Source of the DNA: an uncultured Oxalobacteraceae bacterium
GTDB taxonomy: Bacteria > Pseudomonadota > Gammaproteobacteria > Burkholderiales > Burkholderiaceae_D
Assembly (NCBI GenBank): GCA_903862415.1
Contig: CAIOYD010000068.1
Coordinates: 1 to 58,570 of the forward strand
DNA: 58,570 nucleotides
Direction of reading: 5' to 3'
Every line of letters starts with the position of its first letter. Position 1 is the stretch's first letter. Position numbers and translations under genes: made by a program. Under the pieces are notes generated by a model, which made no database searches, was not told the origin of the DNA, and worked only from the letters and a program-made list of their open reading frames with translations. Below, piece by piece: positions 44,181 to 54,331 of this stretch.

Positions 44181-45158
44181 ATGAACAAACCTCAAATCAC
44201 AGGCCACGCCACAACACCCGCTTATGCGGTGTTGAGGGTGGATCGCCGTAAGGCGAAAGCCATGGCAGCAATTGCAGCTGCCACGAGCCATCAGCTTCGA
44301 ACGAAAGCAACTCCCAATGCTGACCCGGAGGGACAACCTCCGATAACGATGTTTTTGGCCGCTGGGAAAACACCATATCAAGCGACCCAGCACCTGCTGG
44401 AAGGAGCGGAACGTAGAAACAGCGAAACTGTTTTATGCCGTGAAATCGTTGTTTCAGCCAGTCCAAGTTATTTCCGGCCGGGGCGTGAAAATCTTGGCGG
44501 GGTCTATGATCCTGGGCGTTTAAAGGCATGGGCTTCGGCTACGTTGGCATGGGCCAAACGAAATTGGCCGGATCAGCTTGCATCGATGGTGCTTCATTTG
44601 GATGAAGTAACCCCGCACGCACACTTGCTAGTCGTGCCTCGCACTAAAAAGCCAGATGGCGGTTGGAAACTGAACAGTAAAGCCCTGTTTGATAGAGAAC
44701 GGTTACGTGAACTGCAAACTGGCTATGCTGATGCTTTGGCCCATTTGAACATAAAGCGAGGTAAACCAGGCAGCAAGGCAAAGCATTCAGAGGTTCGGCA
44801 ATTCTACGGTGCAATTGAGCAGGCAAAAAAAATGCCGCAGCGTGCAATAATTCCAACTGCTCCAAAACCGCCGAAACGTCCCAAGGGAATCGCAGCCGTT
44901 GCTGCTGCGATAATTTCCACGATTGGATTTGAGTCGGCCTACCAAAAAGATTTAAAAATTCATGCGACATCTTTAAATGCTTGGCGTGAAACAGTCAAAC
45001 GATTGCAACAAGAGGAATCGAATGCATGGGAGAAAATGCGTGCAATGGCAGCAGTCGCACCAATAAAGCAGCGAAGTCAACGGGGTGAAGCGTCCTCAAT
45101 CGATATTGTTGCTCTTCCAAAAGTTCAGCCCAATCCAGTCCGTCCGCGTTTTTCCTGA
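44181..45158 (+). CDS. MobV/Pre-type relaxase
   Basis: A 325-residue Mob/Pre family relaxase. The N-terminal part begins near AYAVLRVDRRKAKAM, typical of this family, and the metal-binding motif HLDEVTPHAH lies in the middle. It would nick one DNA strand at oriT to start transfer of the island by a helper conjugation system. The Met at 44181 is chosen; an earlier ATG at 44136 lies in the hairpin region. Members differ in length; the C-terminal ~100 residues are helical. Confidence 0.87.
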   Translation: MNKPQITGHATTPAYAVLRVDRRKAKAMAAIAAATSHQLRTKATPNADPEGQPPITMFLAAGKTPYQATQHLLEGAERRNSETVLCREIVVSASPSYFRPGRENLGGVYDPGRLKAWASATLAWAKRNWPDQLASMVLHLDEVTPHAHLLVVPRTKKPDGGWKLNSKALFDRERLRELQTGYADALAHLNIKRGKPGSKAKHSEVRQFYGAIEQAKKMPQRAIIPTAPKPPKRPKGIAAVAAAIISTIGFESAYQKDLKIHATSLNAWRETVKRLQQEESNAWEKMRAMAAVAPIKQRSQRGEASSIDIVALPKVQPNPVRPRFS

Positions 45159-45339
45159 ATGAACTGGTGAGTTTAGTAATTTTCTGGGTATATCAACCTA
45201 TCAAACACAACCCGATCGTCGCTCCAAGAGCGTTCTATGCAGTCATTTTTTTGTTCTTAATCTAAAACCTTGGAATTGGTGACCTTTTCACCATGTTTGA
45301 TAGTGTTGTTTTTTTCGCCCTACGGTCGTTCTTATCGCA

Positions 45340-45377
45340 TAAACTGTAAAAGTCGCTTATAATACTGTTACAGTTTA
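45340..45377 (+). promoter_or_regulatory. Inverted repeat around the -10 of the 45395 gene
   Basis: Arms TAAACTGTAA (45340-45349) and TTACAGTTTA (45368-45377) are perfect complements with 18 bases between. A perfect TATAAT (45358-45363) lies inside. The pattern suggests a repressor site covering the promoter; the -35 is weak. Confidence 0.65.
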
Positions 45378-45394
45378 TCAACCTAAGGATGCGT

Positions 45395-45805
45395 ATGTCT
45401 ACCGACCTGAACACTTTTGTCTCTGTCCCCCTTCCAACGTATCTCGTTTCAACTCTGTTGAAGGCTCACCCACACGGGATCAGCGGATTGATCGAGGATG
45501 TTATGAACAACTTCTTGGACAACAACAAGGAAGATCTTGAACTGGACGGGCCAACTACTGGCGGCATGCATTGGGAAGCTCTGTTTTTGCCCGAAAAAAC
45601 TTTAATAAGGACCAAGTATTTCGGTGAGTTCAAGATGGCCACGGTCAAGGACGAATCCATTGTGTGGGATGGGCATGTCTACACCTCGTGTGCACAACTC
45701 TCCAACGCCATGAGAGGCAATAAGTCAACCAATGCTTGGCGTGAGCTGCAAATCAAGCGTCCAGCGGACGCTAAGTGGTTGCATGCTCAATCACTCCGCC
45801 GTTGA
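45395..45805 (+). CDS. Unknown protein, possible RAMA-like C-terminal domain
   Basis: A 136-residue protein. The N-terminal ~45 residues (VSVPLPTYLVSTLL...GISGLIEDVMNNFLD) look like a ribbon-helix-helix type segment. The C-terminal part with FKMATVKDESIVWDGHVYTSCAQLS and NAWRELQIKRP resembles RAMA-type domains, which have a beta region ending in a W-x-x-L/W. This reading is tentative. Start 45395 is chosen because AAGG lies six bases upstream. With a palindrome at its promoter it may be its own repressor. It converges with the membrane protein gene, 3 bp apart. Confidence 0.6.
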   Translation: MSTDLNTFVSVPLPTYLVSTLLKAHPHGISGLIEDVMNNFLDNNKEDLELDGPTTGGMHWEALFLPEKTLIRTKYFGEFKMATVKDESIVWDGHVYTSCAQLSNAMRGNKSTNAWRELQIKRPADAKWLHAQSLRR

Positions 45806-45808
45806 AAG

Positions 45809-46294
45809 TCAGCGAAACGTGTTGGCAACGACAGTGGCAAAGCCAACAGCCATCAGGAAAAGTGGAGTCCAAAAGACGATCAGAAGGATGATGAAAACAG
45901 GCCAAAGAGTGATGGCAAAAAAGGCTAGAAGCATGGACGGAAGCCAACCAAGACCAAAGCCCAACAAAAAACCATACGTGAAGGTGCAGTAGGCCCAGCT
46001 GGTGAGAAAAACAAGCCCCGCGATCAACTGCCCTATCTCTTTGTAAAGCTCACCGACTCCTTCAAAGAACTTTCCTATGGCTCTAATGGTCTTTGTGTTT
46101 CGTTCCTTAGCCTCTGCATTGGCCTCCTCGAGTCCAGCCTCTAGCCATGCCTGACCGTTCCCACTTTCCATCCTGTCTTGGTCAATCTCTGACCAGATGG
46201 AGCGTGTTGATGTGTCGGTGCCTTTTTGCAGGAACACGAACCCACGCCCGACTTCGTCTTCTTCTGTGAATGCGTGCCACTTGTCATCCATCAT
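45809..46294 (-). CDS. Small membrane protein of unknown function
   Basis: A 161-residue protein with a soluble, acidic N-terminal half (first ~80 residues) and two or three transmembrane helices in the C-terminal half (about 90-155). Its start overlaps the integrase stop by 4 bases, so it is translated with the integrase. No family is recognised. Possible roles are immunity, exclusion or toxin-type cargo; nothing in the sequence decides. Confidence 0.65.
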   Translation of the reverse strand: MMDDKWHAFTEEDEVGRGFVFLQKGTDTSTRSIWSEIDQDRMESGNGQAWLEAGLEEANAEAKERNTKTIRAIGKFFEGVGELYKEIGQLIAGLVFLTSWAYCTFTYGFLLGFGLGWLPSMLLAFFAITLWPVFIILLIVFWTPLFLMAVGFATVVANTFR

Positions 46295-47592
46295 TCAAAT
46301 CCGATCAAGGCGAGCATCTTTTCTTGGCTAGGTAACACCTTGGCCGCAAGTTCATGCACATCAAACGCCGTGCCATACACAGCAACGTTCACATGATCAA
46401 CCTCGTGTCCCATAAACTGGCAGCGGGCCTCGAATTCCACCTTCTCACGGATGAAAAAGTTATTGAGTGTTTTACGTAGACCGTGAAAGGTCAATTCTTC
46501 GTCGCCCATGCCAACGGCTTCCAGATGCTCGTTGAGTAATTTTCGGATCGGGTCAGATGCACCTTTGCCGTCCTTGCGTGCAGTGAAGCCGAAGCCGCCA
46601 GCGTTCTCCAAAAATGTTTTCAAACGGCGGTGCAGTATTACGGGAATTGGCACATCACGCGTGCCTGCCGCCGTTTTGTCCTTCTTCACGCGAATGTATG
46701 GATCACCATCTAAGTTGATACGCAGATCAGTAGACTTCAATGCTGCCAGAGCTGACACACGAATGCCTGTGATGAGACCGGTCACGGTGATAAGGTAGAA
46801 CGCTGGATCGGCAGTTGCCAATTGGCGAAATGCCTCGCAGTCAAACATTTGCTTAATGTCTTCGAGCTTGAAAAAATTCAGTCCGCCCGAATTTTTCTGC
46901 TTCCGGGTGAGCAGGTTTCGTTCCGCTGCCGGATTTTCGCCAATATAATATTTGTGTTTGATGGCGAAGTTGAAAAGTGCCCGAAGCGTGCCAATCTTTT
47001 TATCAATGGTTCGTTCAGAATTGCCTCGTTCGCTGAGCCATTCCATGTATGCGGTAATCTTCTCGCCGTCGATCTCATCAAGAGCAGGCTTTTCAGACCA
47101 TTCATCAAACTGTTTGACCGTTGCGTCATAGTCAGTCATGGTCCCTTCTGAGAGGCTTTTCTTCAAGCTCTTAAACTTCCCCAACACATCCGAGAGGGTG
47201 AACCCGATTTCATGCAATTTGATTCCTTTGGACGATCCAGAAACGGTATTCTTGGATGATCCAGTTTTCGGAAAGCCACCTTGAATTATGCCAATTCGGT
47301 CGATGGCTTCCATCATGTTTCGATGATCCTCGGGCGTGCCATTGGTTTCCATCTCTCCCGTTTGCGGGTTTAGCTTGTATTTCCTCACGTCTGCCAGATT
47401 GATATTGAAGTCTAACAGGTTCGGATTATCGCCCTTAGTCGCCATCTGCACCACCATAAGTAGTTTTAACGCACGTATCTTAGCAATTTGGGGATCAGTT
47501 GTGTGAAGAGATCGCTTAATCTGGCGACCGCGAATACGGAAGTGCAGCACAAAAGTGCGGCCACGGAGATATATGGGTAATGTTAGGGACAT
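46291..47592 (-). CDS. Tyrosine-type site-specific integrase
   Basis: A 433-residue integrase. It has an N-terminal DNA-binding region (first ~100 residues beginning SLTLPIYLRGRTFVLHF), a core-binding domain (about 140-240) and a C-terminal catalytic domain with Arg in TGIRVSAL, Lys in VKKDKTA, His-x-x-Arg in HGLRKT, His in MGHEVDH and the nucleophile Tyr in VAVYG. It recombines the island with the 3' end of tRNA-Asp; its start is 95 bp from the attachment site. No ribosome site is evident. It is coupled to the membrane protein gene downstream. Confidence 0.93.
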   Translation of the reverse strand: MSLTLPIYLRGRTFVLHFRIRGRQIKRSLHTTDPQIAKIRALKLLMVVQMATKGDNPNLLDFNINLADVRKYKLNPQTGEMETNGTPEDHRNMMEAIDRIGIIQGGFPKTGSSKNTVSGSSKGIKLHEIGFTLSDVLGKFKSLKKSLSEGTMTDYDATVKQFDEWSEKPALDEIDGEKITAYMEWLSERGNSERTIDKKIGTLRALFNFAIKHKYYIGENPAAERNLLTRKQKNSGGLNFFKLEDIKQMFDCEAFRQLATADPAFYLITVTGLITGIRVSALAALKSTDLRINLDGDPYIRVKKDKTAAGTRDVPIPVILHRRLKTFLENAGGFGFTARKDGKGASDPIRKLLNEHLEAVGMGDEELTFHGLRKTLNNFFIREKVEFEARCQFMGHEVDHVNVAVYGTAFDVHELAAKVLPSQEKMLALIGFE

Positions 47593-47645
47593 AGTTAGCT
47601 ACCAAAAGTGCTACCACCCTAAAACGCACGATCAAAACCCGATGA

Positions 47646-47685
47646 AAAAAGCCGATACAAATCATAGACTTGTATCGGCTTTTTA
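47646..47685 (-). terminator. Terminator at the right end of the island
   Basis: Perfect 14-bp stem AAAAGCCGATACAA/TTGTATCGGCTTTT with a 9-base loop, T-rich on the minus strand. It lies between the integrase promoter region and the attachment site and would end tRNA-Asp transcripts in the integrated state. Confidence 0.85.
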
Positions 47686-47686
47686 A

Positions 47687-47707
47687 ATTTGGCGGAGTGG
47701 ACGGGAC
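47687..47707. repeat. Right attachment site, 21-bp core
   Basis: Identical to 41694-41714. Most of it is the 3' end of tRNA-Asp, so the gene stays intact after integration. Confidence 0.9.
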
Positions 47708-47766
47708 TCGAACCCGCGACCCCCGGCGTGACAGGCCGGTATTCTAACCAACTGAACTACCACTCC
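47690..47766 (-). tRNA. tRNA-Asp (GTC)
   Basis: A 77-base cloverleaf including an encoded CCA. Acceptor stem GGAGTGG/CCACTCC, anticodon loop CTGTCAC with anticodon GTC, and T-arm GGGTTCGAGTCCCGT. It follows tRNA-Val by 28 bases on the same strand. Its 3' end is the integration site of the island. Confidence 0.97.
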
Positions 47767-47794
47767 TGTGTTGGGTGTGCGCTCTTCGTTTGAC

Positions 47795-47870
47795 TGGTGG
47801 GTGCTGAGAGGCTCGAACTCCCGACCTACGCCTTGTAAGGGCGCCGCTCTACCAACTGAGCTAAGCACCC
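47795..47870 (-). tRNA. tRNA-Val (TAC)
   Basis: A 76-base cloverleaf with encoded CCA. Acceptor stem GGGTGCT/AGCACCC, anticodon loop CTTACAA with anticodon TAC, T-arm with GTTCGAG. It is 28 bp behind the hupB stop, so the two tRNAs may be transcribed with hupB. Confidence 0.97.
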
Positions 47871-47898
47871 AATCAAATTGCCAAGCACAACAAGGCGG

Positions 47899-48171
47899 TT
47901 AGTTTACCGCATCTTTCAAACCTTTGCCAGGTTTAAATTTAGGAACTTTGGCAGCTTTAATCGTGATGGCTTCGCCGGTTCTTGGATTGCGACCAATGCG
48001 TTTAGCGCGTTTGGCTACCGAGAAAGTACCGAAACCAACCAGAGTTACTGTGCCATTTTTTTTCAAGGTTACTTTTACTGCGCCAATTAAGGCATCTACG
48101 GAACGCGTTGCAGCTGCTTTGGAAATATCGGCAGTTTTGGCGATATGTTCAATCAATTCGGTCTTGTTCAC
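47899..48171 (-). CDS. hupB: DNA-binding protein HU-beta
   Basis: A 90-residue HU-family nucleoid protein. It begins [20 protein letters not shown] and has the DNA-binding arm [14 protein letters not shown] and the end [13 protein letters not shown], all standard for HU. It bends and compacts DNA as a dimer. The start codon is GTG, with AAGGGGAT well placed upstream. hupB is followed by tRNA-Val and tRNA-Asp. Confidence 0.96.
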   Translation of the reverse strand: MNKTELIEHIAKTADISKAAATRSVDALIGAVKVTLKKNGTVTLVGFGTFSVAKRAKRIGRNPRTGEAITIKAAKVPKFKPGKGLKDAVN

Positions 48172-48405
48172 TTACATCCCCTTGCAAAAGTTAATTTAGA
48201 TGTCAATGCGGTCAGCACTGGAAGCCCCTGCATCGCCACGTTTTATTTTCATTTTTTTCATTCGCACTTCCTTCCCCACCTTTCACAGTGGAAAATCAGC
48301 AAACGTATTAAACAAGCCCTGCCGCACGGTGTCAAGCGGTTTAAATCAAATTATCTTAGGTTTAAAAAAATATTTCTTTAAAATCGCATATCCGTGGCGA
48401 ATCAG

Positions 48406-48411
48406 TATAAT
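48406..48411 (+). promoter_or_regulatory. Probable -10 of purT
   Basis: A perfect TATAAT, about 48 bases before the purT start. A -35 is not clear. The 287 bp between hupB and purT hold otherwise no gene. Confidence 0.45.
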
Positions 48412-48458
48412 TCAGGCTCTGGAACGCTCATTTGGCACCATTTTCCTTATAAAAATAT

Positions 48459-49688
48459 ATGAAAACTTCATTTACGCACGCCTCCGCCCCTGTCATTCTG
48501 GGTACCCCACTCTCTGCCAACGCCACCAAAGTCATGCTGCTGGGCTCGGGCGAACTGGGTAAAGAAGTCATTATTTCACTCCAGCGTCTGGGGGTCGAAG
48601 TGATTGCCGTTGACCGCTACCCGAATGCGCCGGGACATCAGGTTGCACACCGCGCGCACGTCATCGACATGACTGATGGTGTCGCACTGGCCGAATTAAT
48701 CGCCCGCGAACAACCCGATCTGATTGTGCCGGAAATTGAAGCCATTGCCACCCAGACCCTGGTCGAGCTGGAAAATGCCGGTAAAATCCGCGTTATCCCT
48801 ACCGCCAGAGCCACCTGGCTGACCATGAATCGCGAAGGCATTCGTCGCCTGGTGGCCGAAGAATTAAACCTGCCAACCTCGCCCTACCAGTTTGCCGACA
48901 CGCGCGAAGAAATGCGCGCCGCCTGCACCACTATCGGCTATCCCTGCATCGTCAAACCCGTCATGTCGTCTTCCGGCAAAGGTCAGTCGCGCGTCAACAG
49001 TGCCGCTGAAGTCGATGCTGCCTGGGATTACGCCGCTTCCGGTGGCCGGGTACAAAATGGCCGCGTCATAGTGGAAGGCTTTATCGATTTTGAATACGAA
49101 ATCACCCTGCTCACCGTACGCGCCATCGGCAGCAACGGCCAGACCGAAACCCATTTCTGCGCCCCCATCGGTCATGTGCAAGTCCATGGCGACTATGTTG
49201 AATCCTGGCAGCCACAGATCATGCATCCCGACGCACTCAAAAACGCCCAGCTGATCGCGCAAAAAGTGACCGACAACCTTGGTGGACTGGGCCTCTTCGG
49301 GGTCGAATTATTCGTCAACAACGACATGGTGTGGTTCTCTGAAGTCAGCCCGCGCCCGCATGACACCGGCATGGTCACGATGGCCTCGCAGGTACAAAAC
49401 GAATTTGAACTGCATGCCAAAGCCATACTCGGCCTGCCGGTCGACACCAGCCTGCGCTGTCCGGCAGCTTCGGCCGTCATCTATGGTCAGCACAATGCCC
49501 CGGCGATCGCCTTTGAAGGCCTTGCCGAGGCTCTGGCTGAACCAGGCACCGATATTCGCCTGTTCGGCAAGCCAGAGTCGTTTGAACGCCGCCGCATGGG
49601 TGTAGCACTTGCCACGGCAGCCGATACGGATACGGCCCGCGTCAAAGCCAAAGCGGCCGCTGCCAAGGTCAAACCGGTCATTCGTTAG
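48459..49688 (+). CDS. purT: Formate-dependent GAR transformylase
   Basis: A 409-residue ATP-grasp enzyme that makes formylglycinamide ribonucleotide from GAR, formate and ATP in purine synthesis. The N-terminal [12 protein letters not shown], the ATP-grasp [12 protein letters not shown] and the metal site [23 protein letters not shown] are characteristic. The length is close to E. coli PurT (392). It is a single gene with no ribosome site near its start, perhaps because the leader is short. Confidence 0.96.
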   Translation: MKTSFTHASAPVILGTPLSANATKVMLLGSGELGKEVIISLQRLGVEVIAVDRYPNAPGHQVAHRAHVIDMTDGVALAELIAREQPDLIVPEIEAIATQTLVELENAGKIRVIPTARATWLTMNREGIRRLVAEELNLPTSPYQFADTREEMRAACTTIGYPCIVKPVMSSSGKGQSRVNSAAEVDAAWDYAASGGRVQNGRVIVEGFIDFEYEITLLTVRAIGSNGQTETHFCAPIGHVQVHGDYVESWQPQIMHPDALKNAQLIAQKVTDNLGGLGLFGVELFVNNDMVWFSEVSPRPHDTGMVTMASQVQNEFELHAKAILGLPVDTSLRCPAASAVIYGQHNAPAIAFEGLAEALAEPGTDIRLFGKPESFERRRMGVALATAADTDTARVKAKAAAAKVKPVIR

Positions 49689-49711
49689 TCTTTGATTAAA
49701 ATGCTTTTACC

Positions 49712-49743
49712 GTGGCCTGAAAAACGCCTATAGTTGAGGCCAC
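49712..49743. other. Hairpin between purT and nadB
   Basis: Stem GTGGCCT/AGGCCAC with an 18-base loop, no T run. It could be a weak terminator for purT or an operator for nadB; neither is shown. Confidence 0.35.
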
Positions 49744-49764
49744 CCCTACCTTTCCAGACGAATT

Positions 49765-52429
<2,665 letters not shown>

Positions 52430-52438
52430 CCCGTTACC

Positions 52439-53860
52439 ATGAAGCTGTTTATCGCACAATGCACTGAGTTACTTGGCCACGAACATGTGCTCACCGATCC
52501 GCAGCAAATGGCACCCTACCTGCAGGATTACCGCAAAAACTATACCGGCAGCGCCGCCGCCATTCTCAAACCAGCCACAACGGCTCAGGTTGCAGCCATC
52601 GTCAACCTGTGCGTGCAGCACCGCATCGCCATCGTCCCTCAGGGCGGCAATACCGGACTGGTTCTGGGCAGCGTGCCGGATCAGTCCGGTCGCTCGGTTG
52701 TACTGTCGCTGCAGCGCCTGCAGCAAGTGCGTCAGGTCGACACCATCAACAACACCATCACGGTAGAAGCTGGCTGTATTTTGCAGCAGGTACAACAGGC
52801 AGCCGACGCTGTCGGGCGTCTGTTTCCACTTTCGCTGGCCTCGGAAGGCAGCTGCACCATCGGCGGCAATTTATCCACCAATGCCGGCGGCACGGCCGTA
52901 CTCCATTACGGCAATTGCCGCGCTCTGTGTCTGGGGCTGGAAGTGGTCACGCCACAGGGTCAGATCTGGGATGGTTTGCGCGGCTTAAGAAAAGACAATA
53001 CCGGCTACGACTTACGCGACCTCTACATCGGCGCCGAAGGCACACTGGGTGTGATTACTGCCGCGGTACTGAAATTATTTCCCAAACCGGTCAGCCAAAT
53101 CACCGCGCTGGCCGCCGTGCCATCGATAGAAGCCGCGGTCGAATTTTTTAATCTGGCACGCAACCACAGCCATGACAGCGCACTGAGCGCCTTTGAACTG
53201 ATTTCGGACTGCAGCCTGGCATTGGTCCGACGCCACTTCCCGCAACTGACGCAACCAGCACTGCAGCCACAGCCGTATTATGTGTTTCTGGAACTATCGA
53301 GCCAGCAAACCGAAGCCGCCACAACACCAACGCTGGAAAATCTGCTGACGCTGGCACTGCAACAAAATTTAGCCAGCGACGCTGTGATCGCGAGCTCGCT
53401 GGCGCAATCGCACAATTTGTGGCGATTACGCGAATCTATTTCCGAGGCGCAGGCATTGGAAGGAAAAAATATCAAACACGATATCGCCATCCCGATTTCT
53501 AACATGGCGGCCTTCATTCAACGCACCGATGCGTTACTGCAACAACACTTTCCCGGCTGTCGCATGGTGACCTTCGGGCATATCGGCGACGGCAATCTGC
53601 ATTACAACGTATCGGCCCCGGCACACAGTTCAGCGCCTGAATTTATGTTGCAACAAAACGCCGTCAATCAGGTCGTATACGACAGTGTGCTGCAATTTTC
53701 CGGCTCAATTTCCGCGGAACACGGTTTAGGTGCGCTCAAACGCGACACCATTCTGCGCTACAAGTCTCCGGTAGAAATACAGCTGATGCGCCACATCAAA
53801 ACAGCGCTCGATCCGCTCAATATCATGAATCCGGGAAAGGTGGTTCAGCCTTTGCCGTAA
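52439..53860 (+). CDS. FAD-linked oxidase, D-2-hydroxyacid dehydrogenase type
   Basis: A 473-residue member of the FAD_binding_4/FAD-oxidase_C family, which includes D-lactate, glycolate (GlcD) and D-2-hydroxyglutarate dehydrogenases. The FAD-binding PQGGNTGLVLGS and EGSCTIGGNLSTNAGG are present, as are GHIGDGNLHYNV and the C-terminal SAEHGLGALKRD and DPLNIMNPGKV. Substrate within this group cannot be read. It starts 9 bases after the DUF2069 gene. Confidence 0.92.
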   Translation: MKLFIAQCTELLGHEHVLTDPQQMAPYLQDYRKNYTGSAAAILKPATTAQVAAIVNLCVQHRIAIVPQGGNTGLVLGSVPDQSGRSVVLSLQRLQQVRQVDTINNTITVEAGCILQQVQQAADAVGRLFPLSLASEGSCTIGGNLSTNAGGTAVLHYGNCRALCLGLEVVTPQGQIWDGLRGLRKDNTGYDLRDLYIGAEGTLGVITAAVLKLFPKPVSQITALAAVPSIEAAVEFFNLARNHSHDSALSAFELISDCSLALVRRHFPQLTQPALQPQPYYVFLELSSQQTEAATTPTLENLLTLALQQNLASDAVIASSLAQSHNLWRLRESISEAQALEGKNIKHDIAIPISNMAAFIQRTDALLQQHFPGCRMVTFGHIGDGNLHYNVSAPAHSSAPEFMLQQNAVNQVVYDSVLQFSGSISAEHGLGALKRDTILRYKSPVEIQLMRHIKTALDPLNIMNPGKVVQPLP

Positions 53861-53870
53861 GAAAGGCTGT

Positions 53871-54314
53871 ATGACCTCATTTTCTCTCCTGCTCCTGTCT
53901 GCCCTGACCTTAGTGTCAGCCTCTGAGGACACCATCCATCAATGCACCGAGCACGGCCAGCGCAGCTATTCCGATCGCCCCTGTCCGGCAGAAGCTGGCG
54001 ACACGCCTTTTAAACCCATGGCCGGCGCGGGCAAACCGGCATCCAACGAATTAACCCGCTTAAAAAACCACCAACAACAGCAGCTACAGGAACGTCAAGA
54101 ACAACGCCAGCAGCGCCACCTGGCCAAAGAACAGCAACAGCAAATCAAGCAGCAACAGCAGCATCTATACAAGTGCCAGCGCCTGCGTTTCAAACACGAA
54201 CTGGCGCAACAGCAATTAAAAAGAGTGCGTGCCAACCGCCGCAATCGGGTCATTCTGCAGGCAAAGCAGGCGCAGGAACAATACCAACTACACTGCCTCA
54301 CACCCAAAGAATAA
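53871..54314 (+). CDS. DUF4124 protein with Gln-rich coiled coil
   Basis: A 147-residue exported protein. The signal peptide is followed by a DUF4124 domain (about residues 20-50; HQCTEHGQRSYSDRPC with two Cys). The rest is a Gln/Arg/Lys-rich helical coiled coil (about 60-140) ending in a Cys. Function of the family is unknown. It is the last gene of the nadB run and converges with the next gene, 17 bp away. Confidence 0.87.
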   Translation: MTSFSLLLLSALTLVSASEDTIHQCTEHGQRSYSDRPCPAEAGDTPFKPMAGAGKPASNELTRLKNHQQQQLQERQEQRQQRHLAKEQQQQIKQQQQHLYKCQRLRFKHELAQQQLKRVRANRRNRVILQAKQAQEQYQLHCLTPKE

Positions 54315-54331
54315 AGCGTACTCAGCACAAC

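Larger units (their letters stand above)
41694..47707. mobile_element. Mobilisable genomic island in tRNA-Asp
   Basis: About 6.0 kb flanked by perfect 21-bp direct repeats, the right one being the 3' end of the tRNA-Asp gene. It contains a tyrosine integrase next to the right end, a MobV-type relaxase with a possible oriT, a DUF3987 ATPase behind iteron-like repeats, and three small unknown genes. There are no conjugation transfer genes, so it would need a helper element. The AT-richer content contrasts with the flanking genes. It belongs to the class of integrative mobilisable elements (inference). Confidence 0.88.

Noticed and set aside
45395-46294. Toxin-antitoxin pair formed by the two small island genes
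   Set aside because: They are convergent on opposite strands rather than an operon, and neither resembles a known toxin or antitoxin.
48201-48206. TTGACA (minus strand) as -35 of hupB
   Set aside because: No acceptable -10 at 16-18 bases; left unassigned.
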